Assembly (NCBI GenBank): GCA_006384855.1
Contig: VCJN01000095.1
Location: forward strand, 42,841 to 106,840
Origin: Tetraselmis striata
Lineage: Eukaryota; Chlorophyta; Chlorodendrophyceae; Chlorodendrales; Chlorodendraceae
Direction: 5' to 3'
Length of the DNA: 64,000 nt
Shown: piece by piece, positions 41,273 to 52,142 of the stretch
How the letters are laid out: each line of letters begins with the position of its first letter
Numbering within the stretch: position 1 is the first letter of the stretch
Program-made: the position numbers and the translations under genes
The notes under the pieces: generated by a model
Told to the model about the DNA's origin: nothing
The model's database searches: none
Seen by the model: the letters and a program-made list of their open reading frames with translations, nothing else

Positions 41273-44016
41273 TTATACTCGCAGAGATGCCGAGTCGCAC
41301 GTCGGACTGCGGAGCGTCATTACAAAGTTACGCCTTTTACTTAAGCCACGGCTATTGCGATCTGCGGGCACTTGTGCTTGGTTACGCCTCGCCTTGCACC
41401 CGCTGCCGCCCGCGGCCGGGGAGGCGGAAGGAGATGGAGCCCCTGTACCCGTTGCATGCCGGAGATTCCCGCACTGCGGCATGGCGTTTCCGCGACGGCG
41501 TTGCGATGCGTTCCCGCCGTCGTGGGACTGCCTCACTAGGGCCGCAGTAGGACCGCGAGGCCGATGCTTGCATGCACGGTCGCTCATGTCGCCTGCCAGC
41601 CTCTCGAGCCGCATCTTCTCCGTAGGGTCTCGCAGGGCACCCCATAGAAGCTTGTGGGAGCAAATGCCGTACAGCCAGAAGCGCTCGCAGTCGCATCTTG
41701 GCCGGCCGTTTCGAAGGGTCACTCGATTCAGGAAGAGGAAGTCTCGCTCAATCGCCCGAATCGTCCATCGCGGCGGTCTGCTTCCCACGTTTCCGGCCAA
41801 GCTGTTGCGGTAGTTCAGCACCGATGGTCTAGTGACGCTGCGAGTGCCGATCTTGAAGGGGTCGCCAACGAGGTACAACGCCCCGTCGACCTCAAGGTGG
41901 CTTCCCGGTGCCTGCAAATAGTCAACCGCGAAGTGGACGTCCGTCGAGAGCTCCATGCCGAAGGCAGGGTTGATATGCTCTCTAGGTGCGCTTGTACGTC
42001 TCGTCCTCCAACAACTTGGGGAAGTGCTTCTCCATGAGGGAGTCGGTGGGGTTGCGCAATCCCTTGGGAAAGGCGTTCTTGGCAGCATTGTGCCACCCCT
42101 CCATGCTGTTATTCCTGGCGGGAACTATCACGAAGTTGGAGGCTCTTGACCACCAATCGAGGTTGGCGCCCAAATAATTGTCCTCGAACCACCGGGCGAC
42201 TGGGCCGGGGGCTGACCTGGCCATCACTTGCAACAACTTGGTCCCGACTGCATGTGTACGTTCTTCGGAGCGGCACGAGTGAATCACCTTCACACACTTC
42301 ACACACCTTCCACTCGTACTCCCCTCGGCATACATGGACACGCCGACCGTTGACGCTCGTCGTGCTCTTCCTGAACTGGAACTTGTGAAGGACATGTATC
42401 CAACAACCGATGGTCTGCAAGAGATGCACAGCGCGAACGCCTCAGCGGGGGGGATTCGTACCTATTGTTACGAGATTCCACCGAGAAGCGGGATAAAGGG
42501 CGGGGAGGGCGCACCCTCGCAGTAGGGAAACGTTTCGTTTGGCGACGCGAATCCCGCCCCCTCCGTCGCTCAAGAGCCCGCGCACATTGGGCGATTGCCA
42601 TACGTCTTCTTGTGCGCATCCATCGTCGTCTTAAACATGAGGGTCATCGCTGCCCCATCCTCCTCTTGCGCGAAGCAGAAGAAGATTGGGCGGAAGCAGT
42701 GAACGAGGTTGTACTTCTCCATGTCATACTCGATTGAGTGGGTGCCAAGGGTCAAGAGGACCCACTTGCCGTAGTGAATCTTGTGCGTGCCGTCGGTGAC
42801 GAGGCAGAGTGGAAGATTTCCCGTCTCGGCCAGGCGCAAGGTCCTAAACATACCCATCGTAGTGAACACCACCCCCTTGGCCTCGTCGCTGAACTGTAGG
42901 ACGACCAACTTGTCGTCTTCCAACGCCGCGTCGCTGTCAGCAGAGTTCAGAGGCGGCATCCCGCTGCGACGAGCCCAATCTCTGAGGTCGGCGATAGACT
43001 CGTAGGCCCGGGGCCCCTTCTCAGCGCGAGTGAGGCTCCTTTTCCAGGCTTTAAACGACAGTCGCCACGCCCTTGCGTCCGCAATCTTCCTCTCGTCCTT
43101 CCCCAGTTTCTCCACAAGTCGCATAGGCGCGTCGTCGACGAGCTCCTTCATCTGGGCTTTAGCTCGCTGAGGAATGCGAACTTTGCCGTCCACGACGACG
43201 TCAACCTCATGCTGCGTGTGGAGGCGGTGGTCGCGCTGCATCTCACAGCGCTTGCTCACCGGATCACTACAGATGCGGAGATGCGCGGGGCAATTAACGT
43301 GGGAGGCGCAGTTATACACCTGCCGAGACCCAACCCTTGTTAGTGGATACACTCGTGGAACGTGCCGAGATTCAACTACAAGATGCCCCCCTTCCGACAC
43401 AGCACGCGTGAGAAGCACTCACATACGCGCCCTTGGTGACATATTGGGCCTTCCATTCGTCCATCACCCAGATCAAATCCTGCACTGCGGCTTGCCTCGT
43501 GAGAAAGGTTGCATCGCCAACCTTCCTCCAGTCGAATCTCAAACGCTTTTCCGCCCCTTGCGCAGAAGCTCTCCCCTGCTGGCAGGGGCTTGGCGAGGGT
43601 GTTGGGCGCTTGCTTTGCTGGCTCCGCTGGGCGGAATCGGCACGTTCCGGACCCGTAGCGCATGTGGGCGCGATGTACAAAGGTTCGCCAACCTCCGAAG
43701 GCAGACACGGAGGAAGGGCGAGCCCATGTAGCAGCTGTCCAGCAACGGCATTCACGCCCTCTTTGAAAAGCGTGTCTCTTTGATCAAGTTGAAGGGGCAA
43801 ACTGTCTAGGAAGGAGATGTAAGGCTGAATTTGCTCTTGGGCCTGGCGAAAGGCTTCGTTGCCATGCGCGGGGCAGACGAAGGGTCGGCCATGACGGCTA
43901 CTGAAGGCCATCAAGGAGAGTGGAGGCAGTGCACTGGTGTGGAGTGGGGCGAGGAGTGAAATCTCCAATAGGGTGGGCCACTTGTGCGCGCAAAATGGCG
44001 CGAAGTAGCGCCGCAC
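41273..44016 (-). pseudogene. MULE-like transposase with SWIM zinc finger, frame-broken
   Basis: Read on the minus strand: an N-terminal part (44,016-43,420); a FLYWCH/WRKY-like zinc-binding segment (RQVYNCASHVNCPAHLRI, about 43,320); a charged linker; and the start of the MULE core (LPLCLVTDGTHKIHYGKWVL, first catalytic Asp; FRPIFFCFAQEEDG). After a gap come NFVIVPARNNSMEGWHNAAK (the conserved N-N-x-x-E-x-W segment), and a C-terminal SWIM finger RCDCERFWLYGICSH (C-x-C...C-x-H). Frame changes occur near 43,400, between 42,570 and 42,395, and near 41,985. A CACTA-type terminus lies directly at the upstream end (44,014), so the gene was probably cut there. Confidence 0.75.
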
Positions 44017-44599
44017 TGTGAGATTCAGATGTGACGTAAATGTGCCCTACTAGTGACGAACGACGACATACGGGGGCGATACAGGACGGACGAGGGACGT
44101 GGATTTCATACCGAGTAGCGACGACTATCGCGCGCGACGTGTAAAGTACTATATGAATTTCTCGTTTCCATAATTTCATCAAATTGATATGCGCACGCGG
44201 GCTCGCGTGTCGCGCGCCGACGCGGAGCACCCGGGCTAAGTACATGCGGCTGCAAGTACTCGCTGCACATCGCCGCACATCGCTGACCCCGCGGTGTGCG
44301 GCGATGTGCGGCACGACGGGCGGAGGTGTGGGCGGATGTAGGTGGTACGGTAGGTGGTAGGCGGTAGGTGGTGTTCGTAGGTGCGCGTTTTAATGCAGCC
44401 GCCCTAACTGCTGATGTTTGTGTAACGCCCCAGCACGCGCATGAAGTACGGGGTCGCCTCACGGTCACCGCCGCTCACCGCTGAATCAAGCGCGGACAGC
44501 CGCGCACTCGCATCTGTGTTGCCTGCCGGTGGTGGGTTACATCCACCCCAACTCTCAACCCCCCCCCCCCCCCCCCGCCCCCCGCGCGCGGCAGCAGGC

Positions 44600-45900
44600 A
44601 TGCCGGCAAAGGGATGGATAGCGAGTGTGTCGAAGGATGGCGTGTACTCATGCAAGCACTGCCGGGGCAACGTGACGGGCACATGTGATAAGATGGCGCG
44701 AGAGCGGCACTTCCTAAAATTCCCTAACTGTAGCCACTCGTTGAAGCGTGCGGCTAAGTTGCGCCGCAAGGCCGCCTTATCACAAGCAGCAGCAATAGGG
44801 GCGGCAGCAGGAGTAGCTGCAGCCGTCGGAAACGGCCCGCCGGCGCCGGTCTCGGACGACGGCGGCTCGAAGGTGGACGATGTGATGGGCGTGGGGGAGG
44901 ACCCCGTTGGCGAAGACGGTATGGACATCGACGCGCCTGCGTGGCCGCCGGCGGGCGTGGAACCCGCGATGAGGGCGTGATACGGGAAGGCGATCCCGGC
45001 GACTTCTACATGAAGGTCATCGCCAAGAAGTTCCGGGGAGTATGGCACTACGGCGTGATAACCAGCGTCGTTACCGAGTGGGTGTTGGAGATCTACGGCG
45101 GGGCGACCCAGTGAGGACGGTGACACTGTGGACCTTCTGCGTTCAGAGGTGAGTGGGCCCGGCCTATGTGCTGGTGGCACCACTCACCTGCGGTTGTATG
45201 GAATCACACGCACCCGCCCGGTCGGCGTGGCAGGTTGTGGAGGCTATGGCGGCTGCCCATGAGCACCCCCCTGTGGATGCGGACGGGGAGGCTCGCTTGG
45301 CAACCGTCCCTGAAGGCGATGACCAGTCCAGTGAATCCGAAGAGGAGGGCTGGGAAGGGGGAGGGGGGGGACGCGGCTGGCGCCGGGTGGACGAGCGATG
45401 AGGAGGAGGAGGAGGCGGCGGCGCACCTCCGGGCGTGGGAGTCATCTGCTGTGCCGGGGTCCGACACGAATGCCCTCACGTTTGCAGTCACGAAGTGCTC
45501 GGCCCATGTGAAGAGGAAGAAGTTTAACAACTCCGCTGACAGCGACTGGCAGCTGCTGCATGACATCATGCCCGCCGGCTTCACCTGGGGTGGGATGGCC
45601 GTGCCACGCAGCCACAAGGCGATGCGGAAGTTCCTGCGGGTACGGCCGGGATGTCTGCCTGGGTGCGTGCGTGACGCGGCGCGTCTTGGGGTGTCATGCC
45701 CCTCACGCTCCTCGCCTCCCGATGCATGCAGGTGCGTGATACATCCAGATATGTCCGGCACATGTGCCCCAAGGGGTGCGTGGCGTCGTTCAGCGGGGCG
45801 CCCGGGAAGGCTGGCGGATGGGCGAACCTCCCCGACCAGCACTGTCCGGAGTGCAATGCCGACAGGTTTATCCGCATGCCTGCTGGCGGAGCGCGAAGAC
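44600..45900 (+). pseudogene. CACTA (tnp2-like) transposase, N-terminal exons, copy 1
   Basis: MPAKGWIASVSKDGVYSCKH starts a BED-like zinc finger (C-x-x-C, then RERHFLKFPNCSHSLKR) followed by an Ala-rich and acidic linker. A small beta-rich segment (FYMKVIAKKFRGVWHYGVIT, Tudor/chromo-like by eye) follows. It is spoiled here by a 17-bp deletion relative to copy 2. A later exon has WTSDEEEEEAAAHL, DSDWQLLHDIMPAGFTWGGM and SHKAMRKFLR. It is spliced (donor 45,640, acceptor 45,731, phase 0) to YVRHMCPKGCVASFSGAPGK and DQHCPECNADRF, the Cys-pair start of tnp2 transposases (cf. 'HxCPNDC...CPxC'). A G-run shifts the frame in the acidic exon. Confidence 0.65.
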
Positions 45901-46264
45901 GCCAAGTACACCACCATGGTCGCGCGAGCTCAACACTTCTACCTTGCCACGCCGCCGCCCCCGCCGGCGGCTAACTCGGACGACAGCCATGCCAGCGCGC
46001 GGCCCATAGGGCTGCATTGTGTACGGTGTGGACGCTGGAACGAGCCCACACTGCCGTGGGCTTGGACTTGTGGAGAGTGCCGGGCGGTGGTGGTGGTTCC
46101 GGCGGGGAGGAGGCCCTTGTCCTCCTAGACGGTCCGGGAATCCGCAAGGTGGCTGTTCTCATGGCCCCTGTCCACATGTCCTCCGCGAATGCTGCCGACT
46201 TTGGCGTCGACGCCCCCGAGCTGCTGCTGGCGGGGATCCACGCGAGGTCGCAGGACGGTGCGCG

Positions 46265-46830
46265 AGGGGGGGGGGGGGGGGGGGCAGTGGCTGTGGGATA
46301 GGTGGGGCAGCGGTTGCTACCGAGTGAGGCGTAGCATCGTTTGCAGTAGCAACGCAGCCTTTCCGGTTGCATAGTGTGACGCCGCCTGGATGTAACCCAG
46401 CATTACGCGCAAAGTGCAAGTGCAAGCTGCTGATGGCGGGGATCCCGCGGGGGGGGGGGGGGGGGGAGGGGGGGCTGTGGGATAGGCGCGGCAGCGGTTG
46501 CTACAGAGTGAGGCGTCGCATCGTTTGCAGTAGCAACGCAGCCTTTCCGGTTGCATAGTGTGACGCCGCCTGGATGTAACCCAGCAGTACGGGCAAAGTG
46601 CAAGTGCAAGTGCAAGCTGCTGGTGGCGGGGATCCACGCGAGGTCGCAGGACGGTGCGCGAGGGGGGGGGGGGGGGGGGGGGGGCAGCGGCTGTGGGATA
46701 GGCGGGGCAGCGGTTGCTACCGAGTGAGGCGTGGCATCGTTTGCAGTAGCAACGCAGCATTTCCGGTTGCATAGTGTGACGCCGCCTAGATGTAACCCAG
46801 CCATACGCGCAAAGTGCAAAGTGTTACACG
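46265..46830 (+). repeat. ~190-bp tandem repeat with poly-G, three units
   Basis: Each unit has a G-run of 16-21, 'gctgtgggatagg', 'ggcagcggttgctac', 'gtttgcagtagcaacgcag', 'tgacgccgcctggatgtaac' and 'gcgcaaagtgcaagtg'. GTTGCTAC and GTAGCAAC form a hairpin in each unit. G-runs start near 46,265, 46,449 and 46,663. Confidence 0.85.
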
Positions 46831-47831
46831 CCCGTGTGCCCCACCCAATAACATTGCGCCCGACCTCACTGACGGCATGTCTCGCTCTCCATCATCTCCC
46901 GGGCCGTCCGCCGCCTCACCCTGCGCACCCTACCAGCCGCGCGTGCCTTCTCGGAAGCCTCACACACGGCGGCGCGAGTCGCGTCGTGGAACACGTCCCT
47001 GACATGGCGGAACTCCGCCCTCACCGTGGCCGTGGTCGGGCAGGGGACTGCCCGCTGATGGGTCGCCATGCATGGGTACTTGGGGCCGCACTAGGCCGGG
47101 GTCCCGTCGCAGCAACACTCCCATTCCGTCCGTTGGCCGCAGTACACGCATGACGGGCGTCCGGCCAGGACACGCACATGATAGTGCATGTGGCCGCCTC
47201 CCGCCACTGCTCGTAGTGCTCCGCACTGTGAGATTCAGATGTGACGTAAATGTGCCCTACTGGTGACGAACGACGACATACGGGGACGATACGGGACGGA
47301 CGAGGGACGTGGATTTCATACCCAGTAGCGACGACTATCGCGCGCGACCTGTAAAGTACTATATGAATTTCTCGTTTCCATAATTTCATCAAATTGATAT
47401 GCGCACGCGGGCTCGCGTGTCGCCCGCCGACGCGGAGCACCCGGGCTAAGTACAGGCGGATGTACGCACTCATTGCACATCGCCGCACATCGCTGACCGC
47501 ACATCGCTGACCGCTGACCCCGCGGTGTGCCGCGATGTGCGGCACGACGGGCGGAGGTGTGGGCGGATGTAGGTGGTACGGTAGGTGGTAGGCGGTAGGT
47601 GGTGTTCGTAGGTGCGCGTTTTAATGCAGCCGCCCTAACTGCTGATGATTGTGTAACGCCCCAGCACGCGCATGAAGTACGGGGTCGCCTCACGGTCACC
47701 GCCGCTCACCGTTGAATCAAGCGCGGACAGCCGCGCACTCGCATCTGTGTTGCCTGCCGGTGGTGGGTTACATCCACCCCAACTCTCAACCCCCCCCCCC
47801 CCCCCCCCGCCCCCCGCGCGCGGCAGCAGGC

Positions 47832-49240
47832 ATGCCGGCAAAGGGATGGATAGCGAGTGTGTCGAAGGATGGCGTGTACACATGCAAGCACTGCCACGGC
47901 ATCGTGACGGGTAGTAGTGAAAGGACGGCGCGAGAGCGGCACTTCCTAAAATTCCCGAACTGTAGCCACTCGTTGAAGCGTGCGGCTAAGTTGCGCCGCA
48001 AGGCCGCCTTATCACAAGCAGCAGCAGCAGGGGCGGCAGCAGCAGCAGCAGCAACAGCAGCAACAGCAGCAACAAGCGCGGCAGCAGGAGTAGCTGCAGC
48101 CGTCGGAAACGGCCCGCCGGCGCCGGTCTCGGACGACGGCGGCTCGAAGGTGGACGATGTGATGGGCGTGGGGGAGGACCCCGTTGGCGAAGACGGTATG
48201 GACATCGACGCGCCTGCGTGGCCGCCGGCGGGCGTCGAACCCGCGATGAGGGCGTGATATGGAAAGGCGATCCCGGCGACTTCTACATGAAGGTCATCGC
48301 CAAGAAGTTCCGGGGAGTATGGCACTACGGCGTGATAACCGGCGTCGTTACCGAGTGGGTGTTGGAGGACTACGGCGGGGCGACCCAGTGGCGCGCTGTT
48401 TTCGAGGACGGTGACATTGTGGACCTTCTGCGTTCAGAGGTGAGTGGGCCCGGCCTGCGTGCTGGTGGCACCACTCAACTGCGGTTGTATGGAATCACAC
48501 GCACCCGCCCGGTCGGCGTGGCAGGTTGTGGAGGCTATGGCGGCTGCCCAGGAGCACCCCCCTGTGGATGCGGACGGGGAGGCTCGCTTGGTAACCGTCC
48601 ATCAAGGCGATGACTTGTCCAGTGAATCACGCACCTTGCCCGGCGTGCGTTCAACACAACCCGGCTGGCGGAGGCCAAGCAGAACACTGGCTGCCATGGC
48701 GTGTGCCATGTGCATGTGGTCCTGGGCTATGTCAGCATGATCAACCTCTTCCCCCTCGCGCCGTTCCACCTGTTTTTTTTTGGCTTGGGAAAGGGACTTC
48801 TGGAGGAAATTTGTCACCGTGCAGGGCCACATTGGATTCCGAGCTATGAAGCAGGAAGACCGGCGCCAGGCTTTAGTCCCGATACCCAGCAACTTTGAAC
48901 GCGGGTTGCGCCCTTCGTTTGCAGTGTCCAAGAATCGAAAGGTAACCCCCCCCCCCCCCCCCCCCCCGGGCGTGGGCGTGGGCGTGGGCGTGGGCGTGAC
49001 GGCATTCCCCTCCATGACTGCAGGGTCAGGCAAGGTGACGGTGCAGTCCGGCTGGGTCATGGAGGACTGCTTGCACCACATGGAAACGTTTTCCATTCTT
49101 AACGCCGGTCCGCTGCTCGAGGAGGCCCGGGTGAAGGCGATCATGACCGAGAAGGAGCTTCGCGTCCCCAGGCGGTGCTTGGGCACATGTACAAGCGCAT
49201 GCAAGGAGCTGCGTGGTTCGTCACGCGGTGGGGGTTGTAG
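47832..49240 (+). pseudogene. CACTA transposase, internally deleted, copy 2
   Basis: The N-terminal BED-like exon and the Tudor/chromo-like segment are intact (GVWHYGVITGVVTEWVLEDY, donor at 48,440). Sequence after VVEAMAAAQEHPPVDADGEA jumps directly to later transposase sequence. That later part includes INLFPLAPFHLFFFGLGKG, then in a shifted frame DFWRKFVTVQGHIGFRAMKQ and LVPIPSNFERGLRPSF, which suit the C-terminal half of tnp2 transposases. The acidic exon and the Cys-pair exon of copy 1 are missing, so the two copies have complementary deletions. A T-run at 48,771 and a C-run at 48,947-48,967 lie at frame breaks or introns. Confidence 0.6.
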
Positions 49241-49319
49241 AATGTGGTGACGGAGGAGGACGGCCCCGAGCGCAAGGCGCAGGTGGACGCGCTCACTAGG
49301 GAGGGGAGGACTCGATACC

Positions 49320-49549
49320 CAGCGCGGCGCCAAGGCGCGGTGGCCGGGGCAGCGCGGCGCCAAGGCGCGGCGGCCGGGGCAGCGCGGCGCCAAGGCGCGG
49401 CGGCCGGGGCAGCGCGGCGCCAAGGCGCGGCGGCCGGGGCAGCGCGGCGCCAAGGCGCGGCGGCCGGGGCAGCGCGGCGCCAAGGCGCGGCGGCCGGGGC
49501 AGCGCGGCGCCAAGGCGCGGCGGCCGGGGCAGCGCGGCGCCAAGACAGC
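49320..49549 (+). repeat. 30-bp GC-rich minisatellite, about 7.5 units
   Basis: Unit GGCCGGGGCAGCGCGGCGCC plus aaggcgcggc, nearly perfect. It differs by one base (aaGgcg versus aaCgcg) from the three units at 41.03-41.13 kb. Open frames through it on both strands are artefacts of the 30-bp period. Confidence 0.95.
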
Positions 49550-50139
49550 GCATACAGCGGAATCGGCGGAAAGGGATGCATTACAAGCTGTGGACGGCAG
49601 CCGCTGAAAACTATGCGGTCATGCCGCAACAACCCCAGCACTGGCTTCTGGATACCTCTGATCTGGCTGACGGCGGCGGGCTGCGGGATGCAGGGCCGCA
49701 TGACTGAGGTGGCGGTGCTGGTGAGCCCGCAGAGTCTGCATGCGGCGGAGGCGGCGCAGCCGCATAGGCACTAGACAATGCTCTGAAGCGAGCCCCAATT
49801 GTCTGCCCAGCGCCTGCCCCAATGTAACGCACCAGCTTGGCAGCAATTGGCAGCTCTTTTGCCCCCCCTCCACCCCACAGACACACTACCAATACCAGTT
49901 TCTCATCCCGGCGGGCAGTTGATGCGTATACCCAGGCTTGTGCGTACGCGGTGCGGGGGGGGGGGGGGGGGGGGGGGATCACTATAGCTAAGCTAGTGAT
50001 GTGAGATATGAGTGCAGCAACAGATATTGTGCAAGATATAATACGATGGCATGCAAGCGGGTCCCCGCTCTTCCACAATCATTGGCCCTGCTCCCTCTTG
50101 CCCCGCCCCCGGTGCCCTTTAGCTGCTCTCAGCATCCCG

Positions 50140-50455
50140 AGTGGGATGGGCGGGGCAGCGGTTGCTACCGAGTGAGGCGTAGCATCGTTTGCAGTAGCAA
50201 CGCAGCCTTTCCGGTGTGACGCCGCCTGGATGTAACCCAGCAGTACGCGCAAAGTGCAAGTGCAAGCTGCTGATGGCGGGGATCCCGCGCGGGGGGGGGA
50301 AGGGGGGGGGGGGGCAGCGGCTGTGGGATAGGCGCGGCAGCGGTTGCTACAGAGTGAGGCGTCGCATCGTTTGCAGTAGCAACGCAGCCTTTCCGGTTGC
50401 ATAGTGTGACGCAGCCTGGATGTAACCCAGCAGTACGCGCAAAGTGCAAGTGTTA
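50140..50455 (+). repeat. Second zone of the ~190-bp poly-G repeat
   Basis: Two units with the same blocks as 46.27-46.83 kb, including 'ggcagcggttgctac' and 'gtttgcagtagcaacgcag'. As in copy 1 it is followed by 'ttacacg-ccgtgtgccccac' and the minus-strand ORF. Confidence 0.85.
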
Positions 50456-50494
50456 CACGTCCGTGTGCCCCACCCAATGACATTGCGCCCGACC

Positions 50495-51196
50495 TCACTG
50501 ACGGCATGTCTCGCTCTCCTTCAGCTCCTGGGCCGTCCGCCGCCTCACCCTGCGCACCCTACCAGCCGCGCGTGCCTTCTCGGAAGCCTCACACACGGCG
50601 GCGCGAGTCGCGTCGTGGAACGCGTCCCTGACATGGCGGAACTCCGCCCTCTTCGTGGCCGTGGTCGGGCAGGGGACTGCCCGCTGATGGGTCGCCATGC
50701 ATGGGTACTTGGGGCCGCACAAAGCCGGGGTGCCGTCGCAGCAACACTCCCAGTCCGTCCGTTGGCCGCAGTCCACGCATGACGGGCGTCCGGCCAGGAC
50801 ACGCACATGATAGTGCATGTGGCCGCCTCCCGCCACTGCTCGTAGTGCTCCGGTCAACATGGCGACGAGCAAGTCGGCATGTCCCGCAGGTGGCTGCGGG
50901 GCGGGTGGCGCGAGCGCAGCCTCGCTCGCCTCGACAACCCCCTCAGCCCGATCAGTCGCCTCGACCACGGCCTCCTCCGCCTCCTGACGCGGCGCACCAG
51001 GCGCATCATCGTCGCCTGGCAGGGCGTCCCCCCCCGCAACGGCGCCGTCGGCGGTGGCCGACGCCGTCGTGGCGGGGTGTTGTGAGGAGGTGGCCCTAGA
51101 CATAGGTGGGGCCGGCACCGCCATGTGTTGCTCCACATGCGGTGCGGTTCCTGACGCGACAGCTCCGTCGCACCAGTACCGGCGCCGGCACCCCAC
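50495..51196 (-). CDS. Second ORF of the CACTA-type element, Cys-rich protein
   Basis: 233-codon open frame. The N-terminal half is Ala/Pro/Glu-rich (low complexity). The middle has a Cys/His cluster, CVDCGQRTDWECCCDG then LCGPKYPCMATH, that looks like a zinc-binding module. The C-terminus is basic and helical (HDATRAAVCEASEKARAAGR, VRRVRRR). A partial copy lies at 47,223-46,866 in copy 1. The family is not recognised. By position it could be the accessory DNA-binding protein of the element. The true start and possible introns are uncertain. Confidence 0.45.
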   Translation of the reverse strand: MGCRRRYWCDGAVASGTAPHVEQHMAVPAPPMSRATSSQHPATTASATADGAVAGGDALPGDDDAPGAPRQEAEEAVVEATDRAEGVVEASEAALAPPAPQPPAGHADLLVAMLTGALRAVAGGGHMHYHVRVLAGRPSCVDCGQRTDWECCCDGTPALCGPKYPCMATHQRAVPCPTTATKRAEFRHVRDAFHDATRAAVCEASEKARAAGRVRRVRRRTAQELKESETCRQ

Positions 51197-52142
51197 GCAC
51201 GCCTGCTGGGCTTACCACCAACCGGCATGTTTCCTTTGGGAGGCGGTTCATCCGCGTCGGAGGTGAGCGGCGGTGCCTGTGTGGGTGTGGATACTGCCCG
51301 GCCATTAGGGCTCCCGCCGCCTGTCGCTCCGCCGACCCACGCCGCGGCGTGTGCTGCGCCCCGCATAGTCGCCTCGAATATAATATACATGACGCGGGGA
51401 CGGGGGGGGATTCGTGCGTTTCGTATGTCGGCGGAAAGGCGTGCGAAGCTGCGGCTGGCGAAGGTGGTGGAAGTAAGCGTGGCGGCGTCGGCGGCGTATT
51501 ACCGTGCGTGCATGCGTGCGCAACCCCGGCGGCAGCAAGCGCCGGACTCGGCGTGTGCCAGCGGCAGAGCTGCGAAGCCATGGACACGGTACGGGATGCC
51601 AAGTCTGGCTAAGCAACTGCCGAGGCTGGCGGCTTAACCCCCATGTCCGGCGGTTTAGGGACGGAAATTGCGTAGAAGTTGATCGGGAAAGCGGGCATAT
51701 AAGCCTGGCTGTGCTAGGTTCCTATTAAGTAATGGCGGTTTGTGCTAAGTAATTCGTAGGGGTAGACCATGCAGCGCAGGTAGGGGGCGGTATAAATGAG
51801 GCCGGGCACATATACTGCTCCACGAAACGACACTGTCGCACGTGTGGTTGAATAGACGCCCCCCCCCCCCCCCCCCCCCCCCCGCCGGGTCGGCCCGCCG
51901 GGTCGGCCCGCCGACCCGCCACGGCATGTAATATTTGTCATGCATCGCCGGGGTATGTGTGAGTGGATGCCCCGCCGCCACATCCCCCCCCCCCCCCCCC
52001 CCCCCATTTACACTTGTGCACTCATTAACTTTGGGCTGGTTTCGGAGCAGTACATGTACGTATGTATATACATACAATGGAACGTAGGACCTGCGCGGAA
52101 AGAGGCGGGGCTGGCGGAGTGCGTTGGGGGTGCGTAGAGTAG
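51197..52142. other. No firm gene; one short basic ORF and two C-runs
   Basis: On the plus strand MTRGRGGIRAFRMSAERRAK (51,389-51,637) starts an 82-residue basic frame that could be a coding exon, but nothing supports it further. C-runs of more than 18 lie at 51,858-51,883 and 51,986-52,005. Between them, 'gggtcggcccgcc' is repeated twice. Confidence 0.3.

Larger units (their letters stand above)
44014..47223 (+). mobile_element. CACTA-type element, copy 1 (right part lost)
   Basis: Starts with CACTGTGAGATTCAGATGTG, the terminal repeat found inverted at 55,360. The first ~1.3 kb is nearly identical to copy 2. It retains the N-terminal transposase exons and the start of the tnp2-like domain, then a tandem repeat zone (46.27-46.83 kb) and part of the reverse-strand ORF (46,866-47,220). 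Copy 2 begins at 47,224, inside what is 'gtgctccg|gtcaacatgg' in the uninterrupted sequence at 50,847. The rest of copy 1 is not found beyond copy 2. Confidence 0.75.

Noticed and set aside
49141..49774. Long Ala/Arg/Pro-rich ORFs on both strands
   Set aside because: A 30-bp repeat keeps all frames open; the peptides are perfectly periodic.
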